Positions 1 to 8,980 of a stretch of DNA of 64,000 bases are shown piece by piece. Below the pieces are notes generated by a model. The model saw only the letters and a program-made list of their open reading frames with translations, had not been told where the DNA came from and ran no database searches. Position numbers and translations under genes: made by a program. Numbering within the stretch: the first letter of the stretch is position 1; every line of letters starts with the position of its first letter. This DNA is from Flavobacterium sp. MC2016-06 (GTDB lineage Bacteria > Bacteroidota > Bacteroidia > Flavobacteriales > Flavobacteriaceae): assembly GCF_009711165.2 (NCBI RefSeq), contig NZ_WMID02000004.1, forward strand, positions 1 to 64,000, in the 5' to 3' direction.

Positions 1-147
1 CTTTTCCTCCCGAGCAATCGGGAGGAAGAAACTTTCTAAAATAAAACACTTTCTTTATCTCAGTATGTTAAGATATTAGTGCAGTTATTTAATTTTTAAT
101 TCTAAATTTTTAATTAATTGTACAGTTACCTAAAGTAACAACGGCCT
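1..147 (+). other. 23S-5S rRNA spacer
   Basis: No open reading frame is visible. A strong hairpin at about 4-29 (stem TTCCTCCCGA / TCGGGAGGAA, loop GCAA) is followed by AT-rich sequence leading into the 5S rRNA. Position directly before a 5S gene suggests this is the end of an rRNA operon whose 23S gene lies just outside the window. The hairpin may be a processing stem; that is inference. Confidence 0.5.
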
Positions 148-256
148 TAAGGTGGTTATTGCGGCGGGGCTCACCTCTTCCCATCCCGAACAGAGTAGTT
201 AAGCCCGCCTGCGCAGATGGTACTGCAGTTTTGTGGGAGAGTATGTCGTCGCCTTT
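148..256 (+). rRNA. rrf: 5S ribosomal RNA
   Basis: The sequence carries the conserved 5S core CCCATCCCGAACAGAG and TAAGCCCGCCTGCGC. The ends pair as helix I (AAGGTGGT at 149-156 with GTCGTCGCCTT at about 245-255), giving an RNA of about 109 nt, the usual Bacteroidota length. It is immediately followed by an intrinsic terminator. The exact ends are estimated from the pairing and could be off by one or two bases. Confidence 0.95.
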
Positions 257-260
257 CTTT

Positions 261-294
261 AAATCCTCATCATTTATTTGATGAGGATTTTTTT
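261..294 (+). terminator. rRNA operon terminator
   Basis: AAATCCTCATCA and TGATGAGGATTT form a 12-bp stem with a short AT loop, followed by a T run. It lies directly after the 5S rRNA and is a textbook intrinsic terminator for the rRNA operon. Confidence 0.9.
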
Positions 295-435
295 GTTTAT
301 AAAATTTGCAAATTTATTCGATCAAAACCAAAATCTGAAAAAGAAAAAACCTATTATTAAATTTTGTCTTCATAGATAAGTTTGTAGATATTTACATTTT
401 TGATCGTATTGTTAATCATTAGAAATGATGTAAAG

Positions 436-999
436 ATGACTGAACTTATTAATTTTATAAATAATTTTCAAAAACTTGATCATGAAACAGAACAAGTTGT
501 ATGCAAATATTTTAAAGAAGAAACCTTTAAAAAGAATGAATTGATTATTGATGAGGGTAGAATATGCTCTAAAATATATTTCATAAAATCTGGCTTGGTT
601 CGTAGATTTTTTTATAATGATGCAGAAGATAGTACGAAATGGATTTATACAGATCATCAATTTATAACATCATTGAGCAGTTTCTTTGAGCAAAAAGTGT
701 CGATGGAACTATTTCAGGCTTGTGAAGAGACGAAAGTTTATTCGTTATCTTATGCTGATGAATTAATTTTATTAGAATATCCTCTGTTTGCTAAATTTCA
801 TATTAAATTACTTCGGCTTTATCTTTCTAAACTTAATGAATTTCATCATTTATTTGTGGCGATGAATGCTCAAGAAAAATATCAATATTTACTTGAATCA
901 TTTCCTCAAATTATTGTAAAAGCAAAAATGAAGCATATTGCTTCTCTTATTGGAGTCAGTCAAGAAACTTTAAGCAGAATAAGAGCATCGATTATTTGA
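436..999 (+). CDS. Crp/Fnr-family transcriptional regulator
   Basis: A 187-residue protein with the Crp/Fnr layout: an N-terminal effector-binding beta-roll (about residues 10-110, with the 'IIDEGRICSKIYFIKSGLVRRF' type glycine turn region), a long dimer helix, and a short C-terminal helix-turn-helix ('HIASLIGVSQETLSRIR') that ends almost at the last residue, as is common in Bacteroidota members. The ligand is unknown; the canonical cAMP phosphate-binding RxS motif is not evident. I chose ATG 436 because the upstream TTG at 400 gives a poor extension. It is a single gene after the rRNA operon, with LpxA-like following 64 nt later. Confidence 0.85.
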   Translation: MTELINFINNFQKLDHETEQVVCKYFKEETFKKNELIIDEGRICSKIYFIKSGLVRRFFYNDAEDSTKWIYTDHQFITSLSSFFEQKVSMELFQACEETKVYSLSYADELILLEYPLFAKFHIKLLRLYLSKLNEFHHLFVAMNAQEKYQYLLESFPQIIVKAKMKHIASLIGVSQETLSRIRASII

Positions 1000-1063
1000 T
1001 CTTAAGTCAATAAAATATATTTTATTTTACTCAATATTTGCTTTCAATTTAAATAGATAAAAA

Positions 1064-1834
1064 TTGAAATATTCAATAATTGACAGTAGAGCTACTATCG
1101 GGAACAATGTACATATTGGTAATTTTTCAACTATAGAAGAAGATGTTATAATTGGTGATAATACTTGGATTGGTAATAATGTTAATATTCTAAATGGTAC
1201 AAGAATAGGTGAGAATTGTAAAATCTATTCTGGAGCAGTTTTAGGAGGAGCTCCGCAAGATTTAAAGTATAAAGATGAAGATACCTTTTTAGAAATAGGG
1301 AATAATACTATAATTCGAGAATTCGTAACAATAAATAAAGGAACAGCTTCTCAAGGAAAAACTACCATTGGTAGTAATAATTTAATCATGTCAAATGCTC
1401 ATATTGGACATGATTGTTTAATAGGCGATAATTGTATCATTGGTTTTAGTGTTGGCATGGCGGGAGAAGTTATTCTTGGTGACTGGATTAATATTAGTGG
1501 ACTAACTGCTATACATCAATTTTCTATTATTGGTGAACATTCTATGATTAGTGGTATGAGTCGAATAGTAAAAGATATTCCTCCGTATATTACAGTTGCA
1601 CGAGAGCCATTACAGTATGTTGGCCTAAATATTATAGGCTTAAGAAGGCGTAATTTTGATGAAAATAAAATAAATGAACTAAGGGTTATTTATAGAATAA
1701 TTTTTCAGGAAAAACGAAATACAACACTTGCTTTAGAATTTATAGAAAACCAAATGGAACAAACTATTGAACGTGACTTGATTTTAGATTTTATTAGAGC
1801 ATCAAAACGCGGAATTGTTAAAGGGTTTGGGTAA
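1064..1834 (+). CDS. LpxA-like UDP-GlcNAc O-acyltransferase paralogue
   Basis: A 256-residue left-handed beta-helix acyltransferase with repeated hexapeptides over about residues 1-185 and a helical C-terminus. Alignment from memory with E. coli LpxA is gap-free over the active site. NAHIGHDC gives H113 and H116 (H116 matches catalytic H125), IHQF gives H151 (H160) and G164 matches the acyl-ruler G173. H144, however, is replaced by E135, and N137/N138 are replaced by F128/S129. Family members transfer 3-hydroxyacyl chains from ACP to UDP-GlcNAc in lipid A synthesis. There are no lpxD, lpxC or fabZ neighbours, so this may be a second copy with an altered substrate. The start is TTG 1064. Confidence 0.8.
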   Translation: MKYSIIDSRATIGNNVHIGNFSTIEEDVIIGDNTWIGNNVNILNGTRIGENCKIYSGAVLGGAPQDLKYKDEDTFLEIGNNTIIREFVTINKGTASQGKTTIGSNNLIMSNAHIGHDCLIGDNCIIGFSVGMAGEVILGDWINISGLTAIHQFSIIGEHSMISGMSRIVKDIPPYITVAREPLQYVGLNIIGLRRRNFDENKINELRVIYRIIFQEKRNTTLALEFIENQMEQTIERDLILDFIRASKRGIVKGFG

Positions 1835-1856
1835 TAAATTAAATATAACGAAGAGT

Positions 1857-2318
1857 CTAAAAATGCAAAGCTGTTGATTGTTTGATGTGACTCATTACAA
1901 AAGAACTTTGAACTTTACTGATATTAGGAATCGTTGAAAGTTTTTTGTAGATAAAATGGTTAAAAGCTTCAGGATCTTTTACAACAACTTTTAGTATATA
2001 GTCAAAAATTCCTCCTGTAACGTAAGCTTCTACAACTTCATCCAGTGCCGCTACTTGTCTTGAAAATTCTTCTACAAATTCTATTTGCTGGCTGCTTAAT
2101 GAAATATTAACAATAACAGTAAAAGTCAGCCCCACTTTTTTAGGGTCTAAAATGGCAACATAGTCCCTTATGTATCCTTCATTTTCTAATTTTTTTATTC
2201 TGTCGTAAACTGAAGTTCTGGACATATTGAGTCTTTCTGTTAAATCAGTAATATCAAATCTTGAATTTTTTTGAAGGATTCTTAATAACTCAATTTCTTG
2301 TTTGCTTAATTCTTCCAT
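1857..2318 (-). CDS. Lrp/AsnC-family transcriptional regulator
   Basis: A 153-residue Lrp-type regulator. The N-terminal helix-turn-helix covers about residues 3-60 ('ITDLTERLNMSRTSVYDRIKKLENEGYI'). A C-terminal RAM ligand-binding domain covers about 65-145 and contains the characteristic 'AYVTGGIFDYILKVVVKD' strand. ATG 2318 fits the family start; an in-frame ATG 18 codons upstream would run through the palindrome at 2349-2374 and is unlikely. It is divergent from an EamA transporter and hydrolase, which it probably controls in response to an amino acid; that regulatory link is inferred from position. Confidence 0.9.
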   Translation of the reverse strand: MEELSKQEIELLRILQKNSRFDITDLTERLNMSRTSVYDRIKKLENEGYIRDYVAILDPKKVGLTFTVIVNISLSSQQIEFVEEFSRQVAALDEVVEAYVTGGIFDYILKVVVKDPEAFNHFIYKKLSTIPNISKVQSSFVMSHIKQSTALHF

Positions 2319-2348
2319 TGGATTTTTTCCGACTAAATTATAAAAACT

Positions 2349-2374
2349 AATTGAATTCTGAACAGGATTCAATT
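2349..2374. promoter_or_regulatory. Candidate Lrp operator palindrome
   Basis: AATTGAAT, ten bases, then ATTCAATT form a perfect 8-bp inverted repeat. It lies 31 bases upstream of the lrp-type start codon and in the divergent intergenic region shared with the EamA gene. Lrp/AsnC proteins commonly bind such dyads and autoregulate. No binding evidence exists here. Confidence 0.45.
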
Positions 2375-2441
2375 AAATAAAGGTTTTTCAGGATTATATT
2401 CTTATCTTGATTCTTTAAACAAAACATTATTCATTAATTTT

Positions 2442-2449
2442 TACATTTG
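2442..2449 (+). promoter_or_regulatory. -7 promoter element of the EamA gene
   Basis: TACATTTG matches the Bacteroidota -7 consensus TAnnTTTG exactly and lies 26 bases before the EamA start codon. No clear TTG is present at the usual -33 distance, which fits a promoter needing an activator such as the neighbouring Lrp protein. Confidence 0.5.
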
Positions 2450-2475
2450 ATCGGACAAAATAAAAAATTACAAAA

Positions 2476-3378
2476 ATGAATAAATCTGTTTTTATTGTTG
2501 CTTTAGGAGCATTGAGTTACGGAATGCTTTCTTCGTTTGCTAAAATCTCTTATGGGCAAGGTTATAGTGTAGGAGAAATTACTTTTGCACAGGCATTTTT
2601 AGGGACACTTATTTTATGGTCGATTGCAATTTTTAGAAGTATTAAAAAAGGTGCCTTTAGACAAATCGGAAATTGGAAATTATTTTTTGCAGGTATTTCC
2701 ATGGGAATTTCAACATACACCTATTATTTGTCTGTGGTATATATTCCTGCTTCATTGGCTATTGTCTTATTGATGCAGATTACTTGGATGAGTATTTTAG
2801 CAGAATGGTTGTTCTTTAAAAAGAAGCCTTCAAAAATTCAGATTATTTCTGCAGTTTTTATCATTTTGGGAACAATTTTAGCTGGGAATCTTCAAGATAT
2901 TGGCAGTTTTAATTTCTCTATTTTCGGAATTTTATTGGGTTTGTTTTCTGCATTGCTTTATACCTTATTTGTTGTTCTTACTAGTAAATTAGGAAAAGAC
3001 ACTCCTATGTTTGAGAAAAGCGCTTTAATGACAAGTGGTTCTGCAATAATAATATTTTTAATCAATTTTAAATCTATTACGACTAGCACTCATCTTGATT
3101 TTGGATTATTACAATGGGGAGCTTTCTTAGCTATCTTCGGAACAGTTATACCACCAATATGTTTTTCTAACGGCATGCCCAAAATAGGAGCAGGATTAAG
3201 TTCGATATTGCTGACATTAGAATTGCCTGCTGCTGTGTTTTGTGCTCATATTATTTTAGGAGAAAATGTTACTATTATGCAGATTGCTGGTATTGGAATA
3301 ATGATTGGTGCCATTGTTTATTTGAATGTTGCGAAAGCAAAAAAAGAAAAACAAATCAAAAGCACTATAATAATTTAA
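2476..3378 (+). CDS. EamA/DMT-family transporter
   Basis: A 300-residue protein with about ten hydrophobic segments arranged as two EamA repeats of five (about residues 5-135 and 145-290). It has the family signature around 'YYLSVVYIPASLAIVLLMQITWMSI' and its degenerate second copy ('GAGLSSILLTLELPAAVFCAHIILGE'). DMT transporters move amino acids or other small metabolites across the inner membrane, often as exporters. The gene is divergent from an Lrp-type regulator and 11 bases upstream of an alpha/beta hydrolase, so the two downstream genes probably form one transcript. The substrate cannot be read from sequence. Confidence 0.88.
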   Translation: MNKSVFIVALGALSYGMLSSFAKISYGQGYSVGEITFAQAFLGTLILWSIAIFRSIKKGAFRQIGNWKLFFAGISMGISTYTYYLSVVYIPASLAIVLLMQITWMSILAEWLFFKKKPSKIQIISAVFIILGTILAGNLQDIGSFNFSIFGILLGLFSALLYTLFVVLTSKLGKDTPMFEKSALMTSGSAIIIFLINFKSITTSTHLDFGLLQWGAFLAIFGTVIPPICFSNGMPKIGAGLSSILLTLELPAAVFCAHIILGENVTIMQIAGIGIMIGAIVYLNVAKAKKEKQIKSTIII

Positions 3379-3389
3379 TCTAAGATTTT

Positions 3390-4172
3390 ATGATAGATAC
3401 AAATGAAGGTAAATTGTTAGATATATGTGGTAATAAACTTTATGTAGAACATCACAACAATTTTGAGAATCACGCAACTCTTGTTTTTCTACATGATTCA
3501 TTAGGATGTACAGCACTTTGGCGTGATTTTCCTATAAGAATTGCTGAACTAGTTGAGTGCAATTTGCTAATTTATGATCGTTTAGGTTATGGTAAATCAG
3601 ATCCTATTCTCACTTATGAAAGAGCTAATGATTATTTAGAAGATGAAGCAGCTATATTAAATGAGTTACTTCAAACTTTAAAAATTGATAATGCCATTTT
3701 ATTTGGTCATAGTGATGGTGGTTCTATTGCTCTAATTGCAGCTAGTAAATATGGAACCAGAGTTGAAAAGATTATTTGTGAAGCTGGACACATTTTTGTT
3801 GAAGACATTACATTAAAAGGTATTTACAGCGCTATTGAAATGTATAAAACCACAAATCTTGCTCAACGATTAGAAAAATATCATGGTAAAAAAACAGAAA
3901 TGATTTTCAAGGCTTGGACAGAAACTTGGACAAGAAGTAATTATCGAAATTGGAATATCGAGCATTTATTGCAGCAAATAAGTTGTCCGCTTTTATTTAT
4001 TCAAGGAGAAAAGGACGAATATGGAACTTTAAATCAGGTTGAGAAAACTATTGAAAAAGTTAGTGGTAAGGCAGAAAAATTAATCATCCCCAATGTTGGT
4101 CATACACCGCACAGAGAAGCTGTTGAATTGGTTTTAGAAAATGTAATTGCATTTATTCTGTCAGAAAACTAG
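3390..4172 (+). CDS. Alpha/beta-hydrolase fold protein
   Basis: A 260-residue alpha/beta hydrolase. The oxyanion region 'LVFLHDSLG' is at about residues 31-39. The nucleophile elbow GHSDGG places Ser108 as nucleophile. An acid-bearing 'GEKDEYG' and the final 'VGHTPHRE' histidine complete the triad. It has no signal peptide, so it is cytosolic. Family members cleave esters, amides or related bonds; the substrate is unknown. It is 11 bases after the EamA gene and probably co-transcribed with it under Lrp-type control, suggesting export of a product or by-product; that is inference. Confidence 0.85.
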   Translation: MIDTNEGKLLDICGNKLYVEHHNNFENHATLVFLHDSLGCTALWRDFPIRIAELVECNLLIYDRLGYGKSDPILTYERANDYLEDEAAILNELLQTLKIDNAILFGHSDGGSIALIAASKYGTRVEKIICEAGHIFVEDITLKGIYSAIEMYKTTNLAQRLEKYHGKKTEMIFKAWTETWTRSNYRNWNIEHLLQQISCPLLFIQGEKDEYGTLNQVEKTIEKVSGKAEKLIIPNVGHTPHREAVELVLENVIAFILSEN

Positions 4173-4326
4173 ATTCAAAAATTAAGAAATTTCATAAGAT
4201 TTTTTAAATTAGCAAAATAAAGTCTGTAGTTATTAATTTAAAATACTTTGTTAGAATTCAGTATAATTGCCTTATTTCAATTTGATAATAACTACAAGAC
4301 ATAGTAAAGATTTTAAAACAACTACT

Positions 4327-4920
4327 ATGACAGCGAATAATACAAATCCAAAGGTTAATTTTTATTTTGAAAATGCTAAAAAATGGCAGGAAGAAGTAGA
4401 ACAATTGAGAACAATCGTTTTGGACTGTCAGCTGGTTGAAGAATTAAAATGGGGAACTCCTTGTTATACCTTACAACAGCGAAATATAGTTTTAATTCAT
4501 ACATTTAAAGAATATTGTGCACTTTTGTTTTTTAAAGGTGCCTTACTAAATAATGAAGAAGGTTTGTTAATTCAGCAGAGCGAAAATGTTCAGGCAGCAC
4601 GCCAGATTAGATTTACAAATCTTGAAGAAATTACAAAAAGCAAAGCAACGATTAAAGCTTGTATCTGTGAAGCTATTGAAGTTGAAAGAGCTGGCTTAAA
4701 AGTAGATTTGAAAAAAACGAAAGAGTTTGAAGTTGCAGCTGAATTTCAAAAGAAATTAGAGGAAATACCAGATTTAAAAATAGCATTTGAAGCTTTAACT
4801 CCAGGACGTCAGCGCGCTTATTTGCTTTTCTTCTCACAACCGAAACAATCTAAAACTCGCGAATCTAGAGTTGAAAAAAGTATACCGCAAATTAAGAATG
4901 GAAAAGGATTGAATGATTAA
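4327..4920 (+). CDS. YdeI/OmpD-associated family protein
   Basis: A 197-residue protein. The N-terminal DUF1801-like domain (about residues 8-115) contains 'LKWGTPCYTLQQRNIVLIHTFKEYCALLFFKGALL'-type sequence. The C-terminal YdeI domain ends in 'ALTPGRQRAYLLFFSQPKQS' and 'TRESRVEKSIPQIKNGKG', the hallmark of this family. The family is widespread but has no established biochemical function. ATG 4327 was preferred to a TTG 60 bases upstream because homologous proteins begin close to the NPKVNFYFENAKKW region. Confidence 0.85.
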   Translation: MTANNTNPKVNFYFENAKKWQEEVEQLRTIVLDCQLVEELKWGTPCYTLQQRNIVLIHTFKEYCALLFFKGALLNNEEGLLIQQSENVQAARQIRFTNLEEITKSKATIKACICEAIEVERAGLKVDLKKTKEFEVAAEFQKKLEEIPDLKIAFEALTPGRQRAYLLFFSQPKQSKTRESRVEKSIPQIKNGKGLND

Positions 4921-4971
4921 TCTATTCAATCAAGGAATCAAGGAATTAATTTCATAAATAGAAAAATCATC

Positions 4972-5532
4972 ATGACTAAAAAAGAATTATCAGTAGAAGA
5001 AAAACAAGATTTACTTGATGTTTTAAAAATTCGTTTTGAGAAAAACATAAATAGACATATAGGAATTGATTGGGCGAAAGTAGAACTAAAACTAAATGCT
5101 AATCCTCAAAAAATATGGTCGCTTAATGAAATGGAACGAACTGGCAGCGAACCTGATATTGTTGGCTTTAATTCTAATATAGAGGAATATATTTTTTGCG
5201 ATTGTGCGATAGAAAGTCCAAAAGGACGAAGAAGTGTATGTTACGATCATGAAGCACTTGAAAAAAGAAAGGAACATAAACCAGAAGACAGCGCTGTAAA
5301 TATGGCAGAAGAAATGGGTGTTGAAATTTTGACAGAAGAACAATATCGTAAATTACAGCAATTAGGAAATTTTGATACCAAAACTTCAAGCTGGATTATT
5401 ACGCCTCCTGATATTAGAAAACTTGGCGGAGCGCTCTTTTCAGATTTTCGTTATAATACAGTTTTTGTTTATCATAATGGCGCAGAATCCTATTATGCAG
5501 CAAGAGGCTTTCGTGTTTTGTTGAACGTTTAA
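4972..5532 (+). CDS. DUF4256 family protein
   Basis: A 186-residue soluble protein that I recognise as DUF4256: 'MERTGSEPDIVG', 'CDCAIESPKGRRSVCYDHEAL' and the C-terminal 'GGALFSDFRYNTVFVYHNGAESYYAARGFRV' segments are typical. No catalytic motif is evident and the family has no known function. It follows the YdeI-like gene by 51 bases on the same strand and is followed by an intrinsic terminator, so the two genes may share a transcript. Confidence 0.8.
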   Translation: MTKKELSVEEKQDLLDVLKIRFEKNINRHIGIDWAKVELKLNANPQKIWSLNEMERTGSEPDIVGFNSNIEEYIFCDCAIESPKGRRSVCYDHEALEKRKEHKPEDSAVNMAEEMGVEILTEEQYRKLQQLGNFDTKTSSWIITPPDIRKLGGALFSDFRYNTVFVYHNGAESYYAARGFRVLLNV

Positions 5533-5560
5533 ATTTGAAATAAATAGCATTGTATAAAAA

Positions 5561-5588
5561 ACTCCATTAGAAATAATGGAGTTTTTTT
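5561..5588 (+). terminator. Terminator after DUF4256 gene
   Basis: ACTCCATTA, loop GAAA, TAATGGAGT, then a T run. An A run precedes the stem, so it may also stop transcripts of the minus-strand ABC permease gene that ends at 5614. Confidence 0.85.
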
Positions 5589-5613
5589 GTTGTGATCCTA
5601 TTAGAGAAATGTT

Positions 5614-8025
5614 TTACTCATATTTTAAATATTTCAATACATCAACTTTTGTTACTTGATAAGCTTTTGTCAAAACAATTGTTAGAGTCAGAAATAATAA
5701 AGACACAAAAGCAATGATAAAAGGCAGAATAGGAATATCTATTCTGAATGGAAAATTTTCAAGCCATTGCTGTAATAATAAATAAGCCGGAATAATTACG
5801 ATAAAGAAACCAGTTAAGCAAATGATTACATATTGCTTAGATAATTCTCTCAGTAGTATATTTGTTTCAGCACCAAGCGTTTTTCTAATGGCAATTTCTT
5901 TTAATTTTCTTTCCATCGAAAACGAGGCTAAGGCAAACAATCCAAATACGGCGATTAGAATTACAATAACATTTAACAATGCAAATAAATTTCTTTGATC
6001 TTCATATTTTTTGTAAGTCCTTGCAAAATTTTTGTCTACGAAATTGTATTCAAAAGGATATTCAGAATCTACTTTTTTAGACCAGAAATTCTTAAGAGAA
6101 GAAATAGTATTAGACATATCTTTTGTCGAAAGCTTTACAGAAATGTTTTGTATGTTACCTTGTGTCCATTTTTGAGCATTTACATGAAATAAAATCATAG
6201 GATTAATTGCATTGTCTAAACCAAAATAATGGAAGTCTTTAACTATCCCGACAACTTTATATTTTTTGCCCTGCCAGTCGATTTCTTTATCTAAAGGATT
6301 TTTTTCGTGTAAAGTTTTGGTTGCCACTTCATTCAGCAAAACATTAGAAATAGTATCTGAAGCAAGTTTATCAGTAAGAAATCGTCCTTGTGCTAATTTA
6401 ATTCCTAACATTTCAAGCATTCCGAAATCAAATCCCAATTGTTGAATTATAATCTCTTGATTGTTTTTGTAATGTAAACCACCTTTTGAGCTTTCATCTT
6501 CTCCAATAGAAAACGCTCCTACAGAAACAGCTTCAATACCTTTAATTTTTTGAATTGCTTGTTTTATACTTTTATATCTTTCAAATTGACCTTTGTCTTT
6601 TTGTTCTCTAAAAACGATATTCATTATTTGAGATCCTTGAAAGCCTAAATCTTTTTTTGCCATAAAGTTTACCTGCTGGCTGACTATAAGAGAACCAATG
6701 ATGAAAAAGGCTGCAATAGAAAATTGCAGGACAAGCATGCAGTTTCTAAGTGACATACCACTTTTGCTATGCGAAAAATTGCCTTTTAAAACTTTTAAAA
6801 CGTTAAAATTTGAAATGTAAACTGCGGGAAAAACACCGCAAACAAAAAGCACGAGAATAAAGATTAAAATGAGCTGCAGATAAAATTGTGATCCGGCAAG
6901 AGTCAATTCTTTGTTTAAAAATTGATTGTAAAAAGGCAAAGAAATTTCAACAATTACGAGTGCTAATAATGTTGCAAATAGTGTAATCAATGCTGTTTCA
7001 AATACAAATTGAATTATAATATGCAATTTTGCAGCACCAGTAATTTTTCTTACAGCTACTTCTTTTGCTCGTTTTATAGCATTGGCTGTCGCTAGGTTTA
7101 TATAGTTTACAATCGATAATAAGAGAATTAGTATGGAGAGTGTCATTAATATTTGCAAAAACTGGAGATTCCCTGTTCCTTCCGGAAATGGATAGTTTCC
7201 TTTGTAAAGCCTTGAATTTTTAAAAGGAAGTAATTTAGATTTCAAAGGCTCACCGAACTTTTTTATAAATGCTTCAAGTGTCATGCCTTCACTTCTTGCT
7301 TGTCTTTTATAATTTTTTTCAAGAAACAATTGATCTAAACTTTTTACTACCAATGGTGCGTCATTCTTCTTTTTTAATTTTACTATTAAACCAAAATTGA
7401 AACCCCAGTGATCTTTAAAATGTTCTATATCTTCGTCAATGATATTTGTAACTGCACTTGGCATTACGACTGATTTTCCAGGTACTCGATATACTCCGCG
7501 AACCACAAATATTTTATGAGCATATTTTACTTGTTTACCAACAGGGTTTGTATTTTTAAATAAACGAAAAGCCGTTTCTTCAGAAAAAACAATACTTTGG
7601 GGATCATTTAGAGCATTTTTTGCATTACCATATTTGAATTCAAATGGAAAAAATAAAAAAAAGCTACTTTGAGCTGAAAATATTTTATCTATTAATTCTA
7701 TTTTGCCATTGTATTGTATCGTTTCTTTTGTGTAATAAGTATTGAAATAACAATAATTTTCTAAATAAGGAGTAGTTGATTTTAAAATGGGGGCAGTAAT
7801 AGCAGAATTTGTAGCCCAGATATTTCCTTCTCCAAGATCATTCATAACAATGAATGTTTTATCCTGTGAAGTATTCCACGCATCATAAGAATGTTCGTCA
7901 TTCCAATATAAAATAGCGAATATCAATCCTGCAATGCCAATAGACAATCCCAAAACATTCAAAGCCGTAAAAAGCTTATTGTTTTTGGTGTGATAAAAAA
8001 AAATGTTTATCCAATTTTTCAGCAT
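5614..8025 (-). CDS. MacB/FtsX-type ABC transporter permease
   Basis: An 803-residue permease with two MacB-periplasmic-plus-FtsX units. Each unit has a large extracytoplasmic domain; FtsX transmembrane bundles lie at about residues 285-430 and 680-800. The segments 'ATANAIKRAKEVAVRKITGAAK' and 'LASFSMERKLKEIAIRKTLGAE' are the duplicated FtsX coupling regions. The family exports lipids, peptides or drugs, or transmits force to the envelope. It starts 4 bases after the ATPase gene stops, so the pair is one transcription unit. No HlyD or TolC partner is present, unlike tripartite MacAB systems. The operon is divergent from a two-component system. Confidence 0.9.
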   Translation of the reverse strand: MLKNWINIFFYHTKNNKLFTALNVLGLSIGIAGLIFAILYWNDEHSYDAWNTSQDKTFIVMNDLGEGNIWATNSAITAPILKSTTPYLENYCYFNTYYTKETIQYNGKIELIDKIFSAQSSFFLFFPFEFKYGNAKNALNDPQSIVFSEETAFRLFKNTNPVGKQVKYAHKIFVVRGVYRVPGKSVVMPSAVTNIIDEDIEHFKDHWGFNFGLIVKLKKKNDAPLVVKSLDQLFLEKNYKRQARSEGMTLEAFIKKFGEPLKSKLLPFKNSRLYKGNYPFPEGTGNLQFLQILMTLSILILLLSIVNYINLATANAIKRAKEVAVRKITGAAKLHIIIQFVFETALITLFATLLALVIVEISLPFYNQFLNKELTLAGSQFYLQLILIFILVLFVCGVFPAVYISNFNVLKVLKGNFSHSKSGMSLRNCMLVLQFSIAAFFIIGSLIVSQQVNFMAKKDLGFQGSQIMNIVFREQKDKGQFERYKSIKQAIQKIKGIEAVSVGAFSIGEDESSKGGLHYKNNQEIIIQQLGFDFGMLEMLGIKLAQGRFLTDKLASDTISNVLLNEVATKTLHEKNPLDKEIDWQGKKYKVVGIVKDFHYFGLDNAINPMILFHVNAQKWTQGNIQNISVKLSTKDMSNTISSLKNFWSKKVDSEYPFEYNFVDKNFARTYKKYEDQRNLFALLNVIVILIAVFGLFALASFSMERKLKEIAIRKTLGAETNILLRELSKQYVIICLTGFFIVIIPAYLLLQQWLENFPFRIDIPILPFIIAFVSLLFLTLTIVLTKAYQVTKVDVLKYLKYE

Positions 8026-8029
8026 GACT

Positions 8030-8740
8030 CTAATTATTAGAAGTTACTAAAACGTCTACATTTCTATGATTCAATTTTTCAGAAAGAACCATTCCATCTT
8101 TCATTAAAATTGTTTTCTGCGAAAAAGACGCATCATAATCAGAGTGCGTAACCATCAAGATTGTTGCTCCATTAGCGTGCAGATTAGTTAATAATTCCAT
8201 TACTTCATTACCATTTTTGCTGTCAAGATTTCCTGTTGGCTCATCGGCAAGAATAATTTTTGGATCATTTATCAAAGCTCTTGCAACAGCAACACGTTGT
8301 TGTTGTCCGCCAGAAAGTTGTTGTGGAAAATGTTTTAAACGATGCGCAATATTTAGTTTAGTTGCAATTTCATGCACTTTTGTTTTTCTTTCAGAAGAAG
8401 GAACATTATTGTAAATCAATGGTAATTCGATATTATCATAAACCGATAATTCATCAATTAAATTGAAGTTTTGAAAAATGAATCCGATGTTTTCTTTTCG
8501 CGCTTTTGATTTTTGTTTCTCTTTCAAACCAATCATTTCTTGATCCAATAAAAGATAACTTCCGCTTGAAGCGCTGTCCAATAATCCGACAATATTTAAT
8601 AAAGTAGATTTTCCACTTCCAGATGGACCCATAATCGAAACAAAATCACCTTGATTAATGGTTAATGAAATTTCACTTAATGCTCTAGTTTCCATTTCTT
8701 CGGTTCTAAAAATTTTTGAAAGCTTTTTAATTGTGATCAT
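8030..8740 (-). CDS. MacB/LolD-type ABC transporter ATP-binding protein
   Basis: A 236-residue ATPase. Walker A GPSGSGKST is at residues 38-46; there is a Q loop in 'IGFIFQNFNL', signature 'LSGGQQQRVAVARAL', Walker B 'IILADEPTGNLDS' and an H loop at 'MVTHS'. The 'LDS' after Walker B and the GLLDS insertion place it in the LolD/MacB/FtsE group. It powers the FtsX-type permease encoded immediately downstream. A weak sigma-54-like promoter lies about 165 bases upstream, and the divergently encoded sigma-54 response regulator probably controls it. Confidence 0.92.
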   Translation of the reverse strand: MITIKKLSKIFRTEEMETRALSEISLTINQGDFVSIMGPSGSGKSTLLNIVGLLDSASSGSYLLLDQEMIGLKEKQKSKARKENIGFIFQNFNLIDELSVYDNIELPLIYNNVPSSERKTKVHEIATKLNIAHRLKHFPQQLSGGQQQRVAVARALINDPKIILADEPTGNLDSKNGNEVMELLTNLHANGATILMVTHSDYDASFSQKTILMKDGMVLSEKLNHRNVDVLVTSNN

Positions 8741-8904
8741 AATTGATTTTTTTGATGTTGATTGATTTTCTTTAAATAATTTTTGTTTTCGAAGTAAAAG
8801 AAACGCGTCTGAAAATTAAGATAATTAACAATGCATTAAAGCTATTTATTTTGTTATTTTTACTTTCGAAAGGGGTTAATAATTAATGATTTACCAGTTC
8901 TAAT

Positions 8905-8919
8905 GTGATTTTCATGCCA
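8905..8919 (-). promoter_or_regulatory. Candidate sigma-54 promoter of the ABC operon
   Basis: On the minus strand TGGCAT, five bases, TCAC resembles the sigma-54 -24/-12 consensus TGGCAC-N5-TTGC. The -24 half is good, the -12 half has two mismatches and spacing is exact. It lies about 165 bases before the ATPase start and about 60 bases from the paired palindrome, a reasonable enhancer distance. The match is weak taken alone. Confidence 0.35.
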
Positions 8920-8980
8920 AAAAATTAAACATTGTAACTGTCTTATTTTTATGATTTTATTTCTTAAAAAAAAAACAGAC

